Position numbers and translations under genes: made by a program. A model generated the notes under the pieces. It searched no databases and was not told the origin of the DNA. It was given only the letters and a program-made list of their open reading frames with translations. A stretch of 64,000 nucleotides of DNA from NCBI RefSeq assembly GCF_040712315.1, contig NC_134013.1, forward strand, positions 64,387,501 through 64,451,500. The letters run 5' to 3'. How positions within the stretch are numbered: the first letter of the stretch is position 1; each line of letters starts with the position of its first letter. Source of the stretch: Castanea sativa (taxonomy: Eukaryota; Streptophyta; Magnoliopsida; Fagales; Fagaceae). This document shows, one piece after another, positions 34,091-50,494 of the stretch.

Positions 34091-34576
34091 TATTTTTAAA
34101 AAGCTCAAATACTAATTTGGCACTTACTTTACAAAACCCAAATACTAATTTGGCACCTATTTTAGAAAGCCCAAATACTAATTTGGCACTTACTTTACAA
34201 AGCCCAAAAACTATTTTGGCACTTACTTTACAAAGCTCAAATACTAATTTGGCACCTATTTTAGAAAGCCCAAATACTAATTTGGCACCTATCTTACAAA
34301 ATCCAAAAACTATTTTGGCACTTATTTTATGGAGCCCAAAAACTATTTTGACACTTATTTTACAAAGCCCAAGTAGCAATTTGGCATCTATTTTATAAGA
34401 CCCAAATACTAATTTGGCACCTATTTTACAAAGTCCAAATACTATTGGCACCTATTTTACAAATCTCAAAACTATTTTGGCACTTATTTTACAAATCTCA
34501 AAACGATTTTGGCACTTATTTACAAGGCCCAAAAACTATTTTGGCACATATTTACAAAACCCAAATACCATTTTGG
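34091..34576. repeat. 33-bp tandem array, about 14-15 units
   Basis: The unit is CACTTACTTTACAAAGCCCA followed by AATACTAATTTGG, with several 31-32 bp variants at the right end. Because 33 is a multiple of 3, both strands show long open frames made of 11-residue repeats (for example 34086-34451 minus, 34117-34398 plus). I take these as by-products of the array and not as genes. Confidence 0.92.
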
Positions 34577-35547
34577 CAAAAGTAATCACCTTATGCTTAA
34601 AGCCCAAAATTATTCCTTTGGCAAAAACATATTTTCACATGCAAAATCCCTAACTCATGGAAATACAATTGCTCATTCCCAAAAACACTTCTCTCATAAA
34701 GTTTATGAAAGCCCATATGCATCACCCATGGCAAAACTTTTGATTTTGTAGGAATAACCAAGCCCAAAGAAGCTCAATTACGAAGCTCAGCTGACCTAGC
34801 CCAGCTCACAGCAAATCCAGCAGTTGAAACTCACGTGAGCTAATCAACCAAATTGCAGCACAACCTGACAGCTGGGGCCCATTACTATTAGCTATAACTT
34901 GTCCAATCATATCAAAAGTGGACACGTGTCCAGCAAGGGTTAAACCCTTCTTTGAGAAGCTGAATTCTCATCATTTATCATGTGACACAAAGCTAAGAAG
35001 ACATGACATAAAGCTGGGAAGCAGTTAGCCAGATGTCTCTCCTTTCTTCTCCAACCTATTTGGTCAAGGGCTAAGGGCAACCATAACCAGACCATGAAGG
35101 CTCTTGCAACAACTTGAAAATGACTCATTATCTTGCCAAAAACATGTGCTTTCTAGTTCATGGACCAAGCACACGAACTCAAATGGGGAAACTTAGGGAA
35201 ATGTGGTTTGGAGGGCACCAAAGGGATCTTAGTAAAGTTCCCAGCAAAGGGCTCCAAGATTGACACCTAGCTTGGGGTAATACAATCTGCCCTAGGGAGC
35301 TCTGATTCTAGTGCAGCAAAACCAAGATCATTAGCCTAACCTATGCCTTAATCCCATTTGCCGAGGACAAATCAAAATTTAATACCAAGTCAGAACCCCA
35401 GCTATTATTTCCCAAAACAGCAAGAACATTATAAAAGCTAAGCTTACCACTCTTGACCCAAATTCTAGGAACGATTCTCTAAGGATTTTCTGAAGATTGA
35501 GGCTGATTTAACAAAGATTATTTGCTAATCACCCCCTAAAACTCAAC

Positions 35548-35554
35548 TATAAAT
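35548..35554 (+). promoter_or_regulatory. possible LTR TATA box
   Basis: CAACTATAAATGGAAGCTC fits a plant core promoter and is followed about 30 bases later by CAACACTCCAACGG. It reads toward the prohibitin gene. Confidence 0.45.
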
Positions 35555-36643
35555 GGAAGCTCTCCATCAACACTCCAACGGAGACCAAACAACACTAAGA
35601 GATACAAAGTTTGAAAAGCTTCTCTACCCTCTTCTCCTTAATTCTCTGATAATTCTTAGTGAGGTTTTGAATCTCTGAAACTCTTAGTTTCAAACTTAGA
35701 AACTAAGCTCTTCAACCTATAGCTCATAAACGTCCCTCACATCTCTACTTACAAGCTCTTACCTGTCCCCAGCAGAATGTTCCAGCAGCTTCACTACACA
35801 CACTCTCTCACCACTCATACTACCTAAATTGTCCCTCATTACTCACTACTTATACCATACCAATTAGCATACCTTGACACCATAATGATCTTGCTGCACT
35901 AGCTGGAATCTCTCTCTCTCCCTTCATCTCACACTAAGTTTTCTCATTATTTGTCATAATAGACTCTATAATATTTATTTACTCATTCACTATTGAAGGT
36001 TATGATTTAACTGTTATTATAGAATTTTTCCCTCATATTATTGTATTAGAGGACTCTTCTCTAGAGCCGATGGATGATGAGTTTGAAAATGTAAATACTT
36101 TCCTTAATTTGTGAAATAGCTAATAGCTGGAGATTTATTCTGTTCTGTCTTATTTTACTGCTGGGACAGCTTAACACTGGAACAGTTTACCGCTGGGATA
36201 CTTTACCGTTGGGATATTTTACTACAGAAATATTTTACTACCGGACTATTTTCTGCAAAATGCTTTTTAATCAAGCTGACATGTTTGTTGTAGGAATTGT
36301 TTATGAGCCATCCTTGTCAATCCCAACCTAAGCCCAAAGCATAAAATATGTTGAATTTTTCAGATCTTCATTGATAGCCTTTGGGCTGTGCTTTGAGCCT
36401 ATCGTTGAGTTTCGATTTAGACCTCCAACCTAACAAAAATCTCATTTGTCGGAAAGAAAAACTTTTTTGCCCCCGACACCAATAAAATCTTATTTCTTTT
36501 AATAAAAGATAATAAAGTATCTATTGTAAAAAAATTATGAACACAACATTTTTTACGTTTGTAGGAACTAATTTATTGATTATTGAAGAATAACAAAGAA
36601 AAAAAATACTCCCAAAAACAAAAAAAGAGAGAAAATACGAACT

Positions 36644-36664
36644 GGCCCAAATAACTACAGCCCA
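36644..36664. promoter_or_regulatory. two site II motifs, prohibitin promoter
   Basis: GGCCCA at 36644-36649 and AGCCCA at 36659-36664 are reverse forms of TGGGCC/T. They lie about 200 bp upstream of the ATG. Site II pairs are frequent in nuclear genes for mitochondrial proteins. Confidence 0.55.
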
Positions 36665-36818
36665 AGTTATGCTGAAGTGGTCGAAGGGAAGTGTTTCACT
36701 CTTTTCCCTTTGCCCAAGCAAAGCATCGAATACATAAACCCATTTCCTAAACCCCACCCATTTCCTAAACCCTTCTTCACCTTCAGCCGCTTAAAAATTC
36801 TCACTGTCCCAATATCAA

Positions 36819-36826
36819 AAACCCTA
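36819..36826 (+). promoter_or_regulatory. telo-box in the prohibitin leader
   Basis: AAACCCTA lies about 30 bases upstream of the ATG at 36857, in a C/A-rich 5' UTR. Confidence 0.5.
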
Positions 36827-36856
36827 ACAAACCCACACTCACTCACTCACTCAACC

Positions 36857-37693
36857 ATGGGTAGTAACCAAGCCGTTTCTTTACTGACCAACATCGCACG
36901 CGCCGCTTTGGGACTCGGCGCCGCCACCACCGCTCTCAGCTCATCTCTCTACACCGTCGACGGTGGCCAGCGCGCCGTCATTTTCGACCGTGTCCGTGGA
37001 ATTCTCGACGAGACCGTCGGCGAAGGTACTCACTTCCTCATCCCATGGCTCCAGAAGCCTTTCATCTTCGATATCCGCACAAAGCCCCACACTTTCTCTT
37101 CCGTCTCCGGTACTAAGGATCTCCAGATGGTCAACTTAACCCTACGCGTTCTCTCGCGTCCCGAGGTCACGCGCCTCCCCGAGATCGTCCAAACCCTAGG
37201 TCTCGAGTACGACGAGAAGGTCCTCCCTTCGATCGGAAACGAGGTGTTGAAGGCCGTCGTGGCTCAGTTCAACGCCGATCAGCTACTCACCGAGCGTCCG
37301 CAGGTCTCGGCGCTTGTACGGAACGGACTCACCGAGCGCGCCAAGAACTTCAACATCGTGCTCGATGACGTGGCGATCACGCACTTGTCTTACGGCGCTG
37401 AGTTCTCGCGCGCCGTTGAGCAGAAGCAGGTGGCGCAGCAGGAGGCGGAGAGGTCGAAGTTTGTGGTGGCGAAGGCGGAGCAGGAGAGGCGTGCCGCGAT
37501 CATTAGGGCCGAAGGAGAGAGCGAGTCGGCGAAGATGATTTCGGAGGCTACCGAGAAGGCTGGAACTGGACTCATTGAGCTCAGGAAGATTGAGGCCATG
37601 AGGGAGAATGCCGCGACTCTCGCCAAGTCCCCGAATGTCGCTTACTTGCCCGGTGGCCAGCAGATTCTGATGGCTCTCAATGCCAACCGTTGA
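36857..37693 (+). CDS. PHB3: prohibitin-3-like (type I prohibitin), mitochondrial
   Basis: 278 residues, uninterrupted. ATG at 36857 sits in CAACCATGGG, a good plant start context; the open frame continues upstream to 36677 but that part is leader. Residues about 8-33 ([24 protein letters not shown], abridged) form the N-terminal membrane anchor. The SPFH/PHB domain follows ([59 protein letters not shown]). Residues about 180-250 form the heptad-rich coiled coil ([20 protein letters not shown]). The end [12 protein letters not shown] is typical of plant PHB3/PHB4. Prohibitins form large ring complexes in the mitochondrial inner membrane that stabilise respiratory components and are needed for growth. 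The GC-rich codon use stands out from the AT-rich surroundings, as is common in highly expressed housekeeping genes. PHB4 is an alternative name for a close paralogue. Confidence 0.95.
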   Translation: MGSNQAVSLLTNIARAALGLGAATTALSSSLYTVDGGQRAVIFDRVRGILDETVGEGTHFLIPWLQKPFIFDIRTKPHTFSSVSGTKDLQMVNLTLRVLSRPEVTRLPEIVQTLGLEYDEKVLPSIGNEVLKAVVAQFNADQLLTERPQVSALVRNGLTERAKNFNIVLDDVAITHLSYGAEFSRAVEQKQVAQQEAERSKFVVAKAEQERRAAIIRAEGESESAKMISEATEKAGTGLIELRKIEAMRENAATLAKSPNVAYLPGGQQILMALNANR

Positions 37694-39850
37694 GAGTAAA
37701 GGTATATTCATTCTTATCATTATCGTGTTTTCATTGTTTTTACTATAATTGCTAATGTGATAAGCCATACAAACTGATGTATTTAACTTTTAAACACAAG
37801 AAATTCGTACATTATGATATTTTGCTGATTATTACATTCATTGTCATTTCAGTTTGTAAGTAGTAAAAATAGTTGTAATCTTAGCATTTTCTCATGATAA
37901 TTTAGAATTGTATTGACATGTAAGCAAAAAATTGCTTGTGTAGTATATCACCTTAAGAATTATGTGTTTGTATGATAAATCAATGGTGCATGTCATTTCC
38001 TTCAAGATCAAGCAATGAACTTTGCTTTTGCTTTGCTTCTGCCAAGTGAAGTGCCTAGACCCTAGGGCTTTGAGTTTTGAGCTTCTATACATTAAGTCCA
38101 ATGTTCTATTGATTAATAAATATACTTATACATAGTTAGGTCAGTATGTATGTATGCATTTGGGAAACCAGTTGAACTATTATTGAAGTCACTTCTCCCT
38201 CTAGATGGAATGGTTCTTCCACATTATCATTGCTCATTTCCTTCTTTTTATCGGAGGTTAGCAGTAGCCTTAGTTATAATTTTTTTTTTTTTATAATGTA
38301 ATTTATTTATTCTTTAGAAGTATTTTTTTTTAATACATAATAGTCTTGAAATAGACTTGCTTTAAATCATTGCTTGAAAAGATATCAAGAAAAACTTTAG
38401 CCTGTTTTTTACAATGCATAAGTTTCTGTCGGTTGACCTGTTTTTAAGTTATTTAGCCTGTTTTTAAGTGATTCAGTGTTTAACTATGGGGTTGACCTGC
38501 TTCTGTTTTATATGTGTGAAACCTTTGTGTTGTTTAAAATGGAATTAAGGACAATCAGTTAGGATAAAACAACAAACAAGGAGTTATATGATGCTTCAAA
38601 TTTAGAAAAGTAGGACATTCTTTTTTTCTTTTCTTTTCTGAGTTGAAAATGGCAGGAAGAATTTATTAATGAGAATCAGAATATACAATGTTCTTAGGCA
38701 AGGAGGACAATCCTCAATCCAAAGGAGAGGTCCCTCAGTGTCTTGAGCATGCTTAGCTAAAACAGGAGATGCATGCTTGACTGATTTGCTAATAGGAATA
38801 AGAGAGACAACTAGAAGTCTGCTCAGTGTGTCTTTAACATCATCAAGAAGCAAACCAAACTCTGAGAGATTATCTCTGTCTATTGTAAGAGCCCGAAAAT
38901 TTTTTGGATCCTCACATTCAACTTGCAGCTTCCAAAAGCCAGCCTCAATGCTTAAAATATGAGTCTTATGGACAGCTAGGAGTTGTATGAGATTTTGTTG
39001 TATTGATGACTTCAATTTGTCACAAAAGGCAGCTAGAAGCATGCCTTCTCCATCTTTAATAACAGCACCTATTCCCCCACTGGTTATCAACCTTGTGTTT
39101 GCCTATTGCAAAATTTAACTTGTAAAAATTCTGATCTGGGGGTTGCCACTTTTGCTCCCAAATACATTCTTTTGATAATTAAAAACTTAGTGATATTTGT
39201 TTATTATAGCTTAATAAAATTTGCTGAGACTATTCAATTTGACTGTGGAGGAATTTCATTTTCTTGTTGCAGGCCTGACTTGATATCAGAAAAGTAAGAC
39301 TATCCTCTATAAATGTATTCAACCTTGGTTGTTGCTTTGTATATATGACTCTTGTATGAATTTCTAATACTTGAATAGAAATTTTAATTAGCTTGCGTGC
39401 TTTGTTCTGATTCACATGTAAAAATTATGGGTTACATTGGCAATTGTTTCAATGTTTTTCATTACATATCATGACAAACACTGTGAATTGGATTCATCTT
39501 TAGGAGGCTGTATGCCAAAAAAAAAACCCTTAAAACTGTCAGTGTGACAGATCAAATATTATCATAAAACATCCAATCATAAATTTTCATTTTTTGGCTT
39601 TTATGTTTGCAGGGTCTCATGACATGGCATAACAGCATGACGAGGTCACGGATTTGGACAAATTGTTGGTTTATTGCTCTGAAGTTGTTTCTTTATGTAT
39701 CTAAGATCATATCATTTGAACTTTCTTAAGATCCAGTCATTAAGAATTTAGGAAACTGTTTTGGATGTTTTGTTGAAGAGCATGGGTTTTTTTCCCTGTC
39801 CTAGAAGTATGACAATGTTTATAACTTACGTAATAAAATTGCGTTTTTGA
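37694..39850 (+). other. probable spliced 3' UTR of the prohibitin gene
   Basis: Directly after the stop codon lies AAAG|GTATAT (donor at 37702). Possible downstream exons are a 21-nt microexon 39273-39293 (TTGCAG before, GTAAGA after) and a terminal exon from 39613 (GTTTGCAG before) with AATAAA at 39832-39837. All splice signals follow consensus, but there is no transcript evidence, so this model is tentative. The LINE fragment at 38602-39090 would lie in the large intron. Confidence 0.4.
38602..39090 (-). pseudogene. LINE RNase H-like domain fragment
   Basis: The frame begins GGIGAVIKDGEGMLLAAFC, the first strands of an RVT_3-type RNase H domain at the end of plant LINE ORF2. It continues with AVHKTHILSIEAGF and KHASPVLAKHAQDTEGPLLW, matching the later HxxA-type helix. 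Upstream zinc-finger and reverse transcriptase domains are absent. It lies antisense inside the presumed 3'-UTR intron of prohibitin. It is a dead fragment of the same broad family as 8987-9381. Confidence 0.72.
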
Positions 39851-40606
39851 TATGTTCATCTATGCCAAATGCATTTTCCTTTCCCCAATTTACTTTATGG
39901 CCATCATTGATGGTTCTGGTTTATCGATTGATTTTCCTTTTGACGCAATACAAGATGATCTAAATGCTGTCATTAAGTTCTGTGTGTTTTATAGATTGTG
40001 GAGCTTAACGTTGTGATGAATTCAACCATGTATGCACTTGGTAATGTATATAGCTGTTATGTAGCTTCTGGTGGTTATCTTCATATAATACCTAGTAAGT
40101 GGAGAATAGTATCTGTTTATCTAGTACAGGTGTGCATTTACTGCCATCAGATAGGGTTGCAAGCCTGCAAATAAGCTCAAGCTTGGGTTGTTAAAAAATA
40201 CAATGGTTGATCTCCAGTTGAGTTATGATACCCACTTACCCATGCTCAACCTGAGCTAGATGTGAGCTTTATGTATCTAAGAACAAAACTGTAAGCTCAT
40301 GAACAAGCTCATTTATTCTATCGAAGTAAGAACCCCAAAATGTACTCTTTCCCATAATCTGCTTTTTATTTTTTGGTTCGTTTTTAAGCATAGCAAGAAG
40401 GATGCCGATGTGCTTGCATTTCTGTTTTTGCGAATGAAAGCTTATGCAAAAAATTATTTTTCAGACAGGTTTTGTGTCGTCTGGCAAGCCGCAACAGAAA
40501 TGTAGGTCAGAATATAAAGCACTGCTCTAGTGCTCTCAACAATCTAGTACCGGGGCCAGCCCTGTGCTCACTCAGTATGTGTGCTTATAAAGTTTAAACC
40601 AGCTCT
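39851..40606. other. intergenic DNA, no supported gene
   Basis: The stretch includes AAGCTCAAGCTTGGGTTG- and CTCATGAACAAGCTC-type motifs like those at 2401-3509, probably a hAT-derived relic. No coding region is seen. Confidence 0.45.
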
Positions 40607-41213
40607 GGTCATTTACCATTTGGGCGGTGTAAAAGAAAATGGACAATTTTCATCCAAACTAGTTCAAAGAAAAGTTTCTCCAACCTACTATGCAATAAGC
40701 CGCCAACTCAAAAGATTTTCTATTTATACTTTAAATCACACAATTTACTTAAATATGGTAATAGGTGTTATTTAGCAACCCACTATGCGATAATCAGTTT
40801 TATTTAGCATCCAAGTTTTGTAGCATGGTACTTTTGTGTTGCTTAAGAAAGTTATTAAGATGATTGTGCGAAACTTAAATGCTTTGTTATGGACTGGTAA
40901 AGTGAAAAAGCAGCTGGAGTCAATTTCTTGGGACATGTTAGGAGAAGAGAAAGAAAACTTTTTTAATCAAGCAGGTTCAGTTTGGATTGCTTGGATTAGA
41001 TTGTACTTAATATCCACATCCTTCGAAATTCCTCATAAGTTGTTCTTTGTTAAGAAGGCTAACAAGGCCTCCAACACAATTTAGGGGTTCGGGGTGTAGC
41101 TTCTATTCATCTTTGGCACAAGAGTTGGAACCTTAAGGGGCCATTGAACCAGAAATTCGGACATTAAAATTGGCTAGACTCTAGGAGTTTGAGAGATGCC
41201 AAGTAATCTAGCT

Positions 41214-41409
41214 TTATTAAAAGAAAAATTTTAGTACCACATAAAATGTTACAATTTTTGTTACAATTATTCTATGTGTTAAATTATGATTGGTTGTCTG
41301 TCACTTTCATATGGACCTACCACTTTTTCTCCATCACTCACAATTTGTCACGTGGACAGTTGTAGCATAAATTGTGACATTTTATGTGATCTTAGAATTT
41401 TTATTAAAA
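41214..41409. mobile_element. Mutator-type MITE in LINE copy 1
   Basis: 178 bp at 41223-41400 with inverted ends (AAATTTTAGTACCACATAAA facing the complement of AAATTCTAAGATCACATAAA). A perfect 9-bp target duplication TTATTAAAA is at 41214-41222 and 41401-41409. Confidence 0.82.
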
Positions 41410-42274
41410 TTAGTAGGTGGGATTGACCTCTTGCCGGGTTTGAGTGGCTGGTTGCTGTTGTGGGTTTGCGTGGCTGGTTGCTATCGAAGGTAAGTGTTTT
41501 GAGGTTCAAATTAATGGGAATGAAGATGGTCATTTCAACTACGCATGGTAATTACAAGTGTTTTGAGGTTCAAATCCCTAGACATGCTTTCATAAACCTC
41601 GTTAACTGTCAAATACAGATTGATTATAAGAGATAGAATACTCGTACTAGGTCATTTACCATTTGGGCGGTGTAAAAGAAAATGGACAATTTTAATCCAA
41701 ACTAGTTCGAAGAAAAGTTTCTCCAACCTACTATGCAATAAGCCGCCAACTCAAAAAGATTATCTATTTATACTTTAAATCACACAATTTACTTAAATAT
41801 GGTAAGAGGTGTTATTTAGCAACCCACTATGCGATAATCAGTTTTATTTAGCATCCAATTTTGTAGCATGGTACTTTTGTGTTGCTTAAGAAAGTTATCA
41901 AGATGATTGAGCGAAACTTAAATGCTTTTTTATGGACTGGTAAAGTGAAAAAGCAGCTGGAGTCAGTTTCTTGGGACATGTTAGGAGAAGAGAAAGAAGA
42001 CTTTTTTACTCAAGCAGGTTCAATTTGGATTGCTTGGATTAGATTGTACTTAATATCCACATCCTTCGAAATATCCAAATCCTTCGAAATTCCTCGTAAG
42101 TTGTTCTTTGTTAAGAAGGCTAACAAGGCCTCCAAGACAATTTAGGGGTTTGGGATGGAGCTTCTATTCATCTTTGGCGCAAGAGTTGGCACCCTAAGGG
42201 GCCATTGAACCAGAAATTCGGACATTAAAATTGGCTAGACTCTGGGAGTTCGAGAGATGCCAAGTAATCTAGCT

Positions 42275-42470
42275 TTATTAAAAGAGAAGTTTTAGTACTA
42301 CATTAAATGTCATAACTTTTGTCACAATTATTCTATGTGCTAGATTGTGACTGGTTGTTTGTCACTTTCATATGAACCCACCACTTTTTCTCCACCACTC
42401 ACAATTTGTCATGTGAACAGTTGTAGCACAAATTGTGACATTTTATGTAGTCTTAGAATTTTTGTTAAAA
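42275..42470. mobile_element. Mutator-type MITE in LINE copy 2
   Basis: 178 bp at 42284-42461, the duplicated partner of 41223-41400. The left target copy is still TTATTAAAA (42275-42283). The right one has changed to TTGTTAAAA (42462-42470). Confidence 0.8.
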
Positions 42471-43375
42471 TTAGCAGGTGGGATTGACCTCTTGCCGGGT
42501 TTGAGTGGCTGGTTGCAGTGGAAGGTAAGTGTTTTGAGGTTCAAATTAATGGGAATTAAGATGGTCCTTTCTACTACGAATGGTAATTACAATTCACAAG
42601 ATACTTGGTGTTTTGAGGTTCAAATCTCTAGACATGCTTTCATAAACCTCGTTAACTATCAAATACAGATTGATTATAAGAGATAGAATACTCGTATGAG
42701 GTTATAAAGGTGATACTCTTGGTGTTTTCTATAGAAGCAAGAATAAATTAAGAGACCACCTTTATTTTGAGTGTTCTGTCACTCATAGATTGCGGAAGTA
42801 AATCTTGTTGATGTGTGTTTTTGATGGCCAAATTGGGAACATGAGTTGTATTGGGGGATCAATAGGTTGAAGGGTACCGGTTTAAGGCACAGGTTGTGTG
42901 AAAATTGGCCTGGGAAAGCAACCATCTATCATGTTTGGAGGGAAGGGAATGAAAGGATTCATAATTTTAGGATGTGATGAGAAGAACAAATCCTGAGCTG
43001 TATTGCTGTTGATGTGAGGGGTAGAACTAAAATCCCTGCAAGATCCAAATTGAAGAGTTCAATATTGTATTGCACCCTGTGCTGCATCTGTAGGATTCCT
43101 GACTTGGTGCTTGCTTTATTGAATTGCTTGGTTGCGCCGTTTTTGGTATGGTTTTGTAGCAGATTATATTCCCAGAAGTCTTTTGGTATGGTGTTTTAGC
43201 TTGTTAAGAGTGGTTTGTTCTGTTGTGTTCCAATATGAGTAATGTTGTGTTGTCTGTAAAGGGGTTGGTCTCTTTTTTTGTGGGCAGTTTTGCTGCTTGT
43301 ATTAGTTGACCTGCTTTGCAGGCTTCTTTGTTCTCATTTGAAATTGAATAAGTATACTTATTCATTAGACACTCT

Positions 43376-43511
43376 TTCATTTCTTTTCTTTTATTGTGTT
43401 ATATTTCTTTTTCTTTTGTAAGACCATAAAAATGGAAACACTTCCTTTCATTTCTTTTCTTTTGCTGTGTTATATTTCTTTTTTCTTTTGTAAGACCATA
43501 AAAATGGAAAG
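43376..43511. repeat. 67-70 bp direct repeat downstream of GAPC
   Basis: TTTCATTTCTTTTCTTTT through AAGACCATAAAAATGGAAA occurs twice in tandem with few differences. It is pyrimidine-rich and non-coding. Confidence 0.75.
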
Positions 43512-43900
43512 TATATCTTTTCACCCTTGAAAATGTGTGGACTGATGAGCTTAGCAATCGTGATGATTTTTTTTCCCGTATATAGCATACAACAAGAGAA
43601 TCAAAGCAAATAAATCACGGCAGAATCTGTTAAATTTTCAAGGCAGAAAAACCACCCAAGAAAGCCACAAAATTAGGAAATAAGATAATTAATAATCATA
43701 TCTTATGGGAAAACACCAGTCAAGAAAGAAGGGGTGATACAATGACACCAAATTTAAAATAGACGCGTGGTATATAACCATCCTCATATCAATTATTTCA
43801 AAACATTTCTCTGTACCTTAAAAAATTAAGCTGCAAACTATGCCAAAGGAAATGGTAGTGAAAGTGTAAAACATGGTGATTGTCTAGACTCCAACATGAC

Positions 43901-50494
<6,594 letters not shown>

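Larger units (their letters stand above)
33593..36483 (+). mobile_element. candidate 2.88-kb solo LTR (or LTR-like non-autonomous element)
   Basis: The segment 33598-36478 begins TGTTGAGGTG and ends GCCCCCGACA (TG...CA, partly inverted ends). A perfect 5-bp duplication CCAAT lies at 33593-33597 and 36479-36483. It has no coding domains. Inside are two arrays (33948-34084 and 34091-34576) and a plausible plus-strand TATA box TATAAAT at 35548-35554 followed by an untranslated-leader-like stretch. The size would be large for an LTR but within the range of Ogre/Tat-type LTRs. It lies between two divergent housekeeping genes, ending 373 bp before the prohibitin ATG. Confidence 0.7.
40607..42699. 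repeat. 1,043-bp tandem duplication within the LINE remnant
   Basis: Copy 1 is 40607-41649 and copy 2 is 41650-42699, both beginning GGTCATTTACCATTTGGGCG. They are mostly identical with scattered substitutions, a 12-base tandem insertion in copy 2 (near 42065) and a short deletion near 42515. Both carry the same MITE insertion. Confidence 0.93.
40607..43370 (+). mobile_element. LINE 3' remnant with internal tandem duplication
   Basis: The plus strand encodes degraded ORF2 pieces: LLKKVIKMIVRNLNALLWTG followed by SWDMLGEE and SIWIAWIRLYLIS, the segment after the reverse transcriptase. It occurs twice because of the duplication. Further on come RDHLYFECSVTH (zf-RVT) and WREGNERIHNF at about 42935-42970. 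The 3' region near 43260-43370 resembles a LINE 3' UTR (TTTTGCTGCTTGTATTAG, then TTTGAAATTGAATAAG). Numerous stops and deletions make it non-functional. Confidence 0.78.

Noticed and set aside
34086..34451. 121-residue minus-strand frame and 93-residue plus-strand frame with 11-residue repeats
   Set aside because: Both are by-products of the 33-bp tandem array; they have no start context, and 31-32 bp units break the frame in the same array.
36431..36440. CCTAACA at 36429-36435 as the right end of the large LTR candidate
   Set aside because: It would give flanks CCAAT and AAAAT, which do not match; the end at 36478 gives a perfect CCAAT duplication.
37283..37768. 161-residue minus-strand frame opposite prohibitin
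   Set aside because: It is a shadow of the GC-rich prohibitin coding sequence; it has no domain of its own.
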